Source: Geosiphon pyriformis | Lineage: Eukaryota > Glomeromycota > Glomeromycetes > Archaeosporales > Geosiphonaceae | Reading direction: 5' to 3' | Assembly: GCA_016748015.1 (NCBI GenBank) | Contig: JAAOMT010000703.1 | Span: 519,967-583,966, forward strand | DNA: 64,000 nucleotides | In this document: positions 55,501 to 64,000 of the stretch, piece by piece | How positions within the stretch are numbered: position 1 is the first letter of the stretch | Layout of the letters: every line of letters begins with the position of its first letter | Notes under the pieces: generated by a model | Databases searched by the model: none | What the model was told of the DNA's origin: nothing | What the model saw: only the letters and a program-made list of their open reading frames with translations | Made by a program: the position numbers and the translations under genes

Positions 55501-57302
55501 ACAAATCCCACCAGATTCTCAGACTTCCACAACCGATTACCATCTCACCCTTTGGAGAACATCCGGAAATCTACACCTGCCTAAAGCCAACAACCACACA
55601 ACAAATTTTTGAGTCCAATGAGCAAGTCTGCTTGGAACATAATATTTTGATCCCAAACATTTATATTCCAGAAGGAACAAAGAAAGTCTAAGTTACTTTT
55701 TACAACCCCAATAATTACCCCATAATTTTATTAAATAATTTAGAAATTGGAGTTATTTACAGTAATATATTTCAACAAAAATTACCCCAAATAGTTCCCG
55801 ATTTCTCTGAAATTATCGGACATTCAATACCAAAAACCAATCCAAACCCCAGCTCCAAAAACTACCATGTTGTCATGGGAAAACTATCTCGAATCAACAT
55901 GGGACAACTTGAACCACAACAACAGATCCAGCTCAAAGAGCTAATTGCAGAATTTGCTGATATCTTCGCCAAAAATAACAATGACTTAGGAAGAACTGAT
56001 TTGGTTCAACACCAAATCTATACAGGAGATGCCAAACCAAGGCAACAACAAGCCTACTGAGTTGTCCCAGAAAGTCACCAATTTATCCGAGAAGAAGTAC
56101 AACGGATGCTTAACAATGGGCTTATTCAACCATCAATGAGTCCATGGGCCTCACCTGTGGTCCTAGTTAAAAAGAAAAATGGGAAGATACAATTTTGTGT
56201 TGATTACCGACAACTCAACAGTGTCACTATTGGGAATGCCTATCTTCTTCCCCAAATTGATGACATGTTGGATGCCCTTGGAAAGTCCAAATACTTTTCA
56301 ACATTAGATTTAGAAAGTGAATACTGACAAGTTGCTATGGATCCCAAAAACCGCCCCAAAACAGCATTCACCACTCAAGGAGGAAATTACAAGTTCAATG
56401 TAATGCCTTTCGGATTATGCAATGCACCAGCAACATTCCAAAGACTCATGGATGTTGTTTACAAAGGTCTCCTTTGGAAATCAGTAGTAGTTTATCTTAA
56501 TGACACTGATGTTTATTCACCATCTTTCGAGCTACATTTAATTCACCTGCGAGAAGTTTTTCAATGATTACGGAAAGCAGGATTGAAACTGAACATTGAA
56601 AAATGCTACTTCGGAAAAACAAGTTTAGCTTTTCTTGGTCACATTGTTAGCAAAGATAGAATTAAACCAGACCCTGGAAAAATCAGTACTGTCAAAAACT
56701 TCAAGACTCCACAAAATACTACAGAATTAAGAGGATTTATTGGATTAGCATCCTATTACTGAAAATTCATCAAAGGATTCTCAGAAATTGCAAAACCCCT
56801 CAACCAGCTCACTACTAAAAATGTCGAATACAAATGGACAAAAGAACACCAAAATGCCTTCAAGATACTTAAGGAAAAACTCACAACAGCTCCAATCCTC
56901 GCCTACCCAGACTTCAGCAACCGATTTCGGTTAGCAACTGACACTTCTTATACTGCCTTTGGTGCCATTCTATCACAGTTAGACGACAATGAAAATGAGC
57001 GAGTAATTGCTTATGCTAGTAGAACATTAAAGCCAGCCGAAAAGAACTACCCCACAACAGAATTAGAAACTGCAGCAGTAATCTGGGCCCTACATCACTT
57101 CAACCTTTACCTCAGACCCAAAGAATTTGATATTATCACTGATAATATTGGACTTAAATGGCTTCAAAACAAAAACACCCAGCTGAACGCAAAACAAACC
57201 CGATGGACAGAATTTTTAGCTAATTACCGATACATCGTACACCACAAACCAGGAAAACTCCACATCAATGTTGATTGTCTCTCAAGAATGAGGCAAGATT
57301 AG
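55501..57302 (+). pseudogene. pol: Element A reverse transcriptase and RNase H
   Basis: A linker leads to RT: INMGQLEPQQQIQLKEL, ADIFAKNNNDLGRTD, MLNNGLIQPSMSPWASPVVLVKKKNGKIQFCVDYRQLN, YFSTLDLESEY, MPFGLCNAPATFQRLMD, and the active site at 56493-56504, which reads YLND instead of YLDD. Internal stops are at 55689, 56058, 56325, 56565 and 56760. RNase H spans about 56930-57295 (ATDTSYTAFGAILSQ, AYASRTLKPAEKNYPTTELE, ITDNIGLKWL) and ends CLSRMRQD with TAG at 57300-57302. The four TGA are single transitions from TGG or CGA, and the TAA at 55689 from CAA. Confidence 0.9.
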
Positions 57303-57351
57303 AAAACAAAACCAACATTCATTTAAATTAACAGCATCAAAACAACAAACA

Positions 57352-58737
57352 ATGAACCCCGAAAATTACAACAATCTCAAACAATATTTGGAGACATTAA
57401 CAATCCCAACAGATTGGTCCCCAGACAAAAAACATTGGTTACAACAACAAGCCAAACAATATTTTCTACACAACAACATTATCTATCATTGAAATTTCAA
57501 AAACCCAACCAAACCACTCAGATTAATACAAGAACAAAAAAAAGAGACCATTTTATATAACATGCACTCAGATCCTTCATCAGCACACTTCGGAAAAGAT
57601 AGCACCACCCAAAGAACACTAAAATACTACTTTTGGCCTCGAATGAGAAAAGACATTCACAAATATGTCGAATCTTATGATAGTTGTCAAAGAAGAGAAG
57701 GAACTCGCCCTACAGAACCTTTAAATCCAATCAAAGTTGGACAGCCTTTTGACAGAATTGGTATCGATTTAGTCGGACCACTATCTATCACCACTCAAGG
57801 AAACCGTTATATTGCAGTAGCTGTAGACTATCTTACTAAATGGCCTGAAGCCAGAGCCATTCAATGAGCAGATGCAAAATCAGTAGCAAATTTCATCTAC
57901 AAAGACATTATTTGTAGACACAGATGTCCAATTGAACTTTTATCCAATTAGGGAACACACTTTGTGAACAACCTGATACAAAAAATTTGTGAACAATTCA
58001 ATGTCAAAAGACCTCTGTCTTTGCCCTACCATTCATAAACAAACGGACTTGTGGAACGTTTTAACAGAACATTGTGTGAGTCATTAGCCAAAGTCTCAAC
58101 CAATTTTGAGCAAGAATGAGATCTCTTTATTCCATCAGTGTTACTAGCATATAGGACATTAAAACAAGATACCATGAAATACACACCATTTGATTTAACT
58201 TATGGAAGAACGGCAACGTTACCAATCAGTTTCACAGTGGAAACATACCCAGCACAACTGATCGATGAAAACAATTTCCAAGAAATGCTTCAGCGAAGAG
58301 TCTACACTCTGTTTAGCACATTGGAAGGAAAACGACAAATAGCAGCCACCCATATTGAACACTCCCAAGCTCAACAAAAAGAACGGCATGATAACAAATT
58401 GCCTTCAGTCACCAATAAATTCAAAATTGGAAACAAAGTTCTCTTACACAGAACTAAAGCTGAAAAACAATGGAATGGAAAATTTGAAAATAAATGGGAT
58501 GGACCATTCTTTATCCATGAAGTCCTAGGCAATAGATCATACAAGCTAAGACTTGATAACAAAATCCTAGCAAAAGTTGCACATGGAGATCGTTTGAAAC
58601 ACTATTATTCCAGAAACAATCCTGAACCATTAATTCCACAAATTGGTACACATTCCCCTTTGGTTAGTCCTGAAGATATTCCCCGAAACTTAGAACCAAT
58701 AGTTGTCATTAAACAACCTTCCAACCTGAATACTTAA
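57352..58737 (+). pseudogene. Element A integrase (separate ORF2)
   Basis: ATG at 57352 opens MNPENYNNLKQYLETL in a different frame from RNase H and 49 bases after its stop. The 462-codon frame has five stops (57490, 57865, 57949, 58036, 58117) and no shift. The zinc domain keeps its His (NMHSDPSSAHFGKD), but CDSC reads YDSC. Core: IGIDLVGPLSI, LLSN*GTHFVN (second Asp as Asn), LVERFNRTLCE. C-terminal: KFKIGNKVLLHRTKAEKQW and the GPY/F-type KWDGPFFIHEVLGNRSYKLRL (about 58492-58554). No chromodomain is visible. Confidence 0.9.
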
Positions 58738-58847
58738 TTTAATTTTACTAGTTATTCTCTTATAATTTAGAAACAATCTCACAAAAACAAAACAAAAATA
58801 GCATAAAAACCCATACACCAAAAATTATTTTATTTCAATTGCTTATA

Positions 58848-59567
58848 ATGACTATTCCTCAAAACATTCAACAATTATCCCAAAAACTAATGTTAGTTTT
58901 AAAAACAATACCCGAATTATCCATTACTGTTATTAGAAACCACATAAATTATACCCAAACAGAAGTAGTTACAAAATTAGCTCCAAATTCATGAAAATAT
59001 CACCCATATAAAAAGAACACAAGAAGTTATACTGGAATTCATCTGCCAGAACTTCTAAAGCTTGCTTTAAGAAAAAACCTAATGCTCACTCCGATTAGTA
59101 TTCCACCAAATGCTACAATTCAACAAAAACTTTAACTGTGTCTCAATGAGGAAAACACTGAATATCCTCCAATTTATAGATATTTTTACATTGAAAAAAC
59201 ACTCTACGAATGGAAACTGGAACTTACAACAGCAAACTTCACAAAAGAAGTTATTCAGAAACAACTCCACAATGAATTCAAAACAACAGCTGGATCAACA
59301 AACAGTTGCTACAGGCTTAGAGCTGCTTTTAGACTTTATGATCTATTCCACACCTGTGAAAATGTACTACAAAACCCAATTTTTCAACCTTTGAAGATTC
59401 AATATATTGGAAAGCTCACAGAACTGAAATTTCAACAATTTTCAGACCAAATTTCTTCAATAATTTTGGATTATTATCTGGAAATAACAGACAGTACTTG
59501 GACTTCGACGGAGCTCAGTCTTGAGAAGGAGGTTATGTTACCAGACAAAATTAGAGATATTATTTAA
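58848..59567 (+). pseudogene. Element A ORF3, unknown conserved protein
   Basis: ATG at 58848 opens MTIPQNIQQLSQKLMLVL. The frame has only two stops (TGA 58992-58994, TAA 59133-59135) and would run into the 3' LTR to 59567. It corresponds to family-B ORF3 by position and by a weak C-terminal alignment: LQNPIFQPLKIQYIGKLT..KFQQFSDQISSIIL against LLNSEIDSITINQIGKIT..QFEDLQNKIAQVIL in B1. A DFDGAQ string that ends ORF3 in B1 occurs here in another frame near 59505-59520. No membrane segment or known domain is evident. Confidence 0.7.
59523..59532 (+). other. Element A polypurine tract
   Basis: GAGAAGGAGG ends three bases before the 3' LTR and fits the plus-strand primer. It is followed by TTA and then TGTTACC. 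Confidence 0.65.
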
Positions 59568-60338
59568 CATGAAATTATCTTATAATTCCTATCATTAATT
59601 AGCATATATTATCGTTTCAAATGATCACTTATTACATTAGCAANNNNNNNNNNNNNNNNNNNNNNNNNNNNNNNNNNNNNNNNNNNNNNNNNNNNNNNNN
59701 NNNNNNNNNNNNNNNNNNNNNNNNNNNNNNNNNNNNNNNNNNNNNNNNNNNNNNNNNNNNNNNNNNNNNNNNNNNNNNNNNNNNNNNNNNNNNNNNNNNN
59801 NNNNNNNNNNNNNNNNNNNNNNNNNNNNNNNNNNNNNNNNNNNNNNNNNNNNNNNNNNNNNNNNNNNNNNNNNNNNNNNNNNNNNNNNNNNNNNNNNNNN
59901 NNNNNNNNNNNNNNNNNNNNNNNNNNNNNNNNNNNNNNNNNNNNNNNNNNNNNNNNNNNNNNNNNNNNNNNNNNNNNNNNNNNNNNNNNNNNNNNNNNNN
60001 NNNNNNNNNNNNNNNNNNNNNNNNNNNNNNNNNNNNNNNNNNNNNNNNNNNNNNNNNNNNNNNNNNNNGACTTTCACAGCAAAGTAACTACACATTTTTA
60101 GTGAGCTTCCAGATGAGCAATTCCTGAGAAAGAGTTGACGTTTACTACAATGTAACTACATAAAGCAACTGGCATGGAATTGGCCATTCCACTCATAAGC
60201 CCAGCAAGTTCAAATTATAGGAGATAATTTGAAGATAAATTCAGTTACTGGAGGTTCAACCACATCCAGAAAACGTGAATTCACAGCAAATAAGTATCAA
60301 CAACGTTACAGAAAAGAGACCAAAAACCTCCAGTAACA
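59536..60338 (+). repeat. Element A 3' LTR with assembly gap
   Basis: It starts TGTTACCAGACA and ends CAGTAACA. Only 108 bases on the left and 270 on the right are sequenced. The right target copy GTGT follows at 60339-60342. Confidence 0.95.
59644..60068. other. Assembly gap (425 N)
   Basis: Unknown bases. By alignment with the 5' LTR the missing part should be about 599 bp (equivalent to 50770-51368), so the run of N is an estimate about 174 bp too short, or the 3' LTR has a deletion. Confidence 0.95.
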
Positions 60339-60342
60339 GTGT

Positions 60343-61700
60343 CTTATTGGTTTTGATAAGATGTCTGCCATTGTCAAGGAGCTTCTTGATGGGAAAGCTG
60401 CTGGACTTTTTGGCATCTCTAATGAATTGTGGAAATGATATAACAAGTCAGTTTTGGATATGCTTCTGGTGCTTTTAAACTTTTGCTTGGTTGGTAAATT
60501 GGTTCCTGAACTTTGGAGAGAAGCTTGGGTCTCGATGATCCCAAAACCTTATGAATAGGAGAGAGTTCTCACAAACACCTGTCATATTGCTTTGATTGAA
60601 ATGGCCTGCAAGATTCTTTCCAAGGTCCTTTCGGATAAGATTTCCTCAGCTTGTAGTACATTTGATGTTCTTTATGAGAACAATTTTTCTGTTCTAAAAG
60701 ATATGACAACACAGTCCCCCATTTTTGCCATTGGTTCTGTTGTTAAAGATGCCTTGGAGAAGAACCGAGAACTCTGGTTGGTTTTGCAAAACATGTACAA
60801 GGCTTATGACTTAGTTGGTTGGGAACATCTTAGGAGGAGTTTGGTCAGAATTAAAATGTGTGACAAGTTTATAAGGTTTTTTGATAGTATTTATAATGGG
60901 CACATTAATAGGATAATGACAGATTTTGGCTTAACTGATGAATATCATGTTTATGATAGATTGGACCAAAGAGAAGTTTTCTCACCTCTTCTTTAGTGCA
61001 TCTTCTATGATTTGCTTTTGTGTAAAGTCAAGAGGCAGGAGAGTGTATATGGATACAGATTGAATTTCTATTTTATATCCAAAACTGGCCGAGCGGATCC
61101 TCAGGCCGGGTTGACATCATTTTTTGCTGCTAGTGCTTTTGTTGATAATATGATTTGGGTTGGTAGCAGCCAGGCTGCTACACAACACATCCTTAATGTT
61201 GTTAGTGAGTTTTTTAGGTTTAATAACATTTCGATAAATAATGACAAGACGGTGGCCATTCCTATCAACTGCCGGGTTACAAATTCTTATCTGACTATCA
61301 GTGGCTTACCTATTTCTATTACCAAGAAAGAGGAATGTCATCATTATCTGGGTATTTTTTTGTCAACTGAGGGATTGTCGAGGCCTAGCCTGGTCAAAGT
61401 TCACATGAATGTTCAGTTTTTTGCTAATTTTGTTTTGAAAAAAGTGGTTTCAGATAAACAGTTTGCATATTTGGTGTCTGCTGTACTCTTTTTGATTGTC
61501 TACTACAGGACACAATTCAGTTATGTTTCTTTGAATGTGTGCAATAAGTGGAATGCCATGATTTGCAAAGGCTTGAAGTCTAAAGCTGGCCTTCCATTCA
61601 ACTTTCCCAATGATGCACTCCATCATTCCTCTTTGTATGGTCTGAGAACTTTCGAACAAATTCAGACTAAAAGCAAATCAGCTTTTGTTCTTTGTAAATT
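60343..61700 (+). pseudogene. L2 LINE ORF2, reverse transcriptase
   Basis: This is the continuation of the RT from 50661. Motifs include KAAGLFGISNELWK, SMIPKPYE, IALIEMACKILSKVLSDKI, VLQNMYKAYDLVGW, LDQREVFSPLL (followed by TAG at 60994-60996) and the catalytic region SAFVDNMIWVGSS near 61131-61170, where the second Asp of the usual FVDD reads Asn. Stops at several Trp or Gln codons (for example TGA 60436-60438) and the changed active site make it inactive. NNDKTVAIPIN and HYLGIFLST mark the thumb side. Confidence 0.85.
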
Positions 61701-63526
61701 CTGTTGGGTTATTGGGTCACTTATTCTCTTACAGGTCTCATGACCTTCAGGTTCTCAGTTGGCATTCTCATCATTCTTTGCAATTTCCAGTTTGTATTAA
61801 AATTTGTCTTACAAACAATTTTTTGGCTAAGGTGGTCCATATCTTTTCTGGATGTGATTTGTCTCTTGGTGGTTCTTTTTCTAGTGCTTTTCATTTTCAT
61901 GGTAGTTTTCCTATGTCTTTTGTTCTTGGTGAGCATTGCTTTTCCAAGTATGTTTTTTTACTTCACCACTACGGTATTGCTTTTGTAGAGCAGTTATGTG
62001 ACCAGGCCAGTGCCATTTTTAGTTGGAATACCTTTAAGTACTGGAAAAGACTGGACCTCTGTGGCCTAGTTCCTTTCTGGTTTGATCTTTCTGTACAATT
62101 TCTTAGTGGTGTTGTTTCTTCTTCTTCTGTTTGCCTTCTCTCCATAGATGGTCATGCTCTTTTTGATGTTCTTCAATCACACGATTTTGGTGTTGTTTGT
62201 GATGCTCTGCTGAACACTAATACTGCTGTTAGTCTTTCTGTGTATATGGATGGATTTCTAAGTGGTTTGGGTACTGTAGTATGAAGGCTGGTACTGCTGC
62301 TTTTTTTGAGAACATTCATTTGGGTTTGGGTATAAGGATGTTTGGCATGGTTTCCTCAATGCTGGCGGAATTACAGGCCATTGCTTTAGTACTTGAGTGT
62401 ATTTCTCCTTTTCGTTTGGTTGACTTATTCTCAGACAGCCAAGTGGCTTTGGATGCATGTGAGTCTGAGTCTTTATTGATTCATCCTGATTTCAGGAATT
62501 GGTGTTGGATCAAGTGTCACTACATTATTGATGTTATTCGGAATAAAAATTTGAATGTAAATTGGGTCAAAATCAAGGATCATTTAGATGTCTTAGGCAA
62601 TGAGCAAGCCAATGCACTTGTTAAGGCGGCAGCTTCCTCTTCTTGGTGGCTACTTTATAGGATCAGTAAGTGTTTTTTAAGAAGTGGTGGTTCTGTGGTT
62701 TCTGGTAATTTGAAACACTTTGTTTGTGATGTTTTTCGGTTTGTTAACCGAATGCGTTGGGAGGTTGGCTCTGGTTTCCGGGTTGTGGTTGGTGGTTTAT
62801 GTGGTGATATTAATTGGTCCAGATCTTCTTTGGTGTGGCACTCTGATTCTCACATGGCTGTTGGTTCTACTAGTGCACAAATGGCTGGCCTTTGGACTTA
62901 CTTTATAAAGGCTCTGTACCACCAACTTCCTGTGGCTATGTATAAGCATCTGTATAATAGACATTATCTCAGCATGGCGTGTTTATTCTGTGGCGATGTC
63001 AAGGTTTCTGATCATGTTTTTTTCTGCTCCTTTGATGCTGCTGGTTGTTCTCATTTGATGAATACTTTTGTGATAACTTGGGAGACCTGTTCTGGTTTAT
63101 CTCATTCCTCCTCTTGTGTTTCACAGTTGTTGTCTACTTGCACATCTGACATTGTGACTGGTGCAGCTTTGTGCAAGAGTTTTGTTTTTAGGGATTGGTA
63201 TTAGGAATCTGTTTCCACTTTTAAGGGCTCTAAGGTGGCGATTACTAATGTGGTAAACTTTGTGCGTGATTTTTGTATTGCATTCCAGAATGATATTTGG
63301 CTGGTCCATGTGAAACATCATGCTGTTATAGAAAGAAATGGGCTGATCCCACATGATGGCTTTATTTCTGTCTTTGTTTCTGGTTTTTCTGAGCAGCTTT
63401 TGTCTGGTATTGTTAGGTTGTTGGGAGTTGCTGAAGCATTTGGTGTTGGTTTCGGGTTTTGTAAGTCCTATTTGTTTTTTTCTGGTACTTGTGATGAGGT
63501 TTTGGTTCATATAGGTGTCTAGTGTA
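61701..63526 (+). pseudogene. L2 LINE ORF2, RNase H and C-terminal zinc finger
   Basis: A frameshift near 61700 moves the reading frame by one, and a second near 62277 restores it. RNase H residues are visible on both sides: VYMDGFLSGLGT (first Asp), MLAELQAIAL (Glu), LFSDSQVALDAC (Asp) and VKIKDHLDVLGNEQAN (end). Further on, CLFCGDVKVSDHVFFC (about 62982-63030) is a CCHC-type finger found at the C-terminus of related LINEs. The frame ends with TAG near 63520 after VLVHIGV. RNase H removes RNA from the RNA-DNA hybrid during copying. Confidence 0.85.
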
Positions 63527-63664
63527 GTCTTGACTGGTCTGAGTGGCTGGTTACATGTAATAAGAACATGATTCGTGCCTAGTTTAGATCATTTGAATAA
63601 TGTATTGCACTAGGTAGTGTTTGGACTTTATTCATTAAACATTAATAATAATAATAATAATAAA
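63527..63664 (+). repeat. L2 3' untranslated end and TAA-type tail
   Basis: A short 3' end follows the ORF2 stop and finishes in ATTAATAATAATAATAATAATAAA, the simple-repeat tail expected where a LINE was reverse transcribed. Confidence 0.7.
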
Positions 63665-64000
63665 ATTATATATACTTTAAAAATTATATAAAAACAAATA
63701 CATAATAAATTTAAAACAGTAATTAAATTAATAAATACTTATTACAAAATTAGAATAGCTTTAAAACTTTATAATTTATTTAATATTGTAAAAATAGTAT
63801 GTAAAATTTAATATTTAATTACTTATTTATATGCTTAAAAGATATTATTAAGTAAAAAAAATTAATTTTAAGTCATATTAATTTTTGGAAATTTTTAACT
63901 AAAAAAGTTATTCTTTTATTTTTCTTTATGTTGCAGTTTTTATTTTTGTGTTTTTTAAATATCAGTTTATATATAATGTTTTACAAGATTTTTATACTAA
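63665..64000. other. AT-rich flank without gene
   Basis: Low-complexity AT-rich sequence to the window end. No open frame or repeat match was seen. Confidence 0.5.

Larger units (their letters stand above)
50662..60338 (+). mobile_element. Element A, family-A Gypsy retrotransposon with dUTPase and three ORFs
   Basis: Complete element bounded by LTRs 50662-51638 and 59536-60338 with inverted ends TGTTACC and GGTAACA and a GTGT duplication. ORF1 (gag, protease, zinc module, dUTPase, RT, RNase H) occupies one frame of exactly 1,900 codons, 51603-57302. ORF2 (integrase) is 57352-58737. ORF3 is 58848-59567. There are internal nonsense codons but no frameshift within the ORFs. An N-run lies in the 3' LTR. 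Divergence between comparable LTR parts (378 positions) is 14 transitions and no transversions or indels. Confidence 0.95.
47236..63664 (+). mobile_element. LINE copy L2, split by element A
   Basis: L2 is a full or nearly full non-LTR retrotransposon with ORF1 (CCHC knuckle) and ORF2 (endonuclease, RT, RNase H, zinc finger). It is interrupted at 50661 by element A and resumes at 60343 after the duplicated GTGT. The 3' end carries a short TAA-type repeat (about 63641-63664), typical of LINE tails. Its 5' boundary is estimated from the rise in G+C. Stops and two frameshifts show it is inactive, but it is far better kept than L1. Confidence 0.85.

Noticed and set aside
58492-58737. Chromodomain at the integrase C-terminus
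   Set aside because: Only a GPY/F-like segment is visible; no aromatic-cage pattern follows.
59621-60127. Long open frames on both strands over the N-run
   Set aside because: They consist of unknown bases and are not evidence of coding.
50662-60338. Alternative genetic code (TGA read as Trp) to explain many in-frame TGA codons
   Set aside because: TAA and TAG also occur, several TGA fall at Arg (CGA) positions, and TGG is still common in the same genes. Mutation explains all of it.
61721-61936. Basic minus-strand frame and similar shadows at 62258-62458 and 63121-63510
   Set aside because: They lie opposite the L2 ORF2 coding strand and show no conservation.
1-64000. tRNA, rRNA, CRISPR array, origin or telomere repeats
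   Set aside because: No cloverleaf-like region, regular spacer array, conserved rRNA stretch or telomere-type repeat was recognised on either strand. The regular repeats found belong to LTRs.

Overview
The window looks like a transposable-element island from an AT-rich fungal genome, most likely an arbuscular mycorrhizal fungus (Glomeromycotina, such as Rhizophagus or Gigaspora). The organism call is an inference. It rests on strong A+T bias, on a LINE family (CCHC ORF1, then endonuclease, reverse transcriptase, RNase H and a C-terminal zinc finger) that I recognise from such genomes, and on the absence of any bacterial-style gene layout. I found no host gene, rRNA, tRNA or CRISPR array in 64 kb. 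Almost everything is nested retrotransposon in different states of decay.

Layout, left to right. L1 (1-2875, +) is a decayed LINE cut by B2 (2876-29068, -), an LTR element of Ty3/Gypsy type called family B here. B2 has itself been entered by B1 (4615-14604, +, a complete element with 804-bp LTRs and the 4-bp duplication CCAT), by a 774-bp solo LTR that carries a gag fragment (16118-16891, +, duplication CTGC), and by B3 (3' LTR at 19057-19998, -), whose 5' half seems to have been lost by recombination with B2. A mosaic junction and a 3' remnant B5 (29229-30812, +) follow. B4 (30925-41066, -) is the best preserved family-B copy, with 845-bp LTRs. From 41067 to 47235 the sequence is extremely AT-rich and holds a LINE relic and AT-eroded copies (A', A'') of a second Gypsy family. 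L2 (about 47236-63664, +) is a LINE split by element A (50662-60338, +), a family-A Gypsy element with duplication GTGT and an assembly gap in its 3' LTR.

Shared architecture of families A and B. ORF1 is gag (capsid and zinc knuckle), aspartic protease, a cysteine-rich zinc module, dUTPase, reverse transcriptase and RNase H. It ends at a stop kept in all five copies examined. ORF2 is integrase with its own ATG (kept in four of five copies) and a GPY/F-like end. ORF3 lies between integrase and the 3' LTR and is about 210-240 codons with no recognised family. A zinc module plus dUTPase between protease and RT, a separate integrase ORF and a conserved ORF3 make an unusual retrotransposon design, and this is the main discovery candidate.

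Decay is almost wholly C-to-T and G-to-A. In element A the three ORFs carry 16 internal nonsense codons but no frameshift, and the comparable parts of its two LTRs differ only by transitions. No copy looks autonomous as it stands. All statements about homology come from reading the translations by eye; no database search was run.
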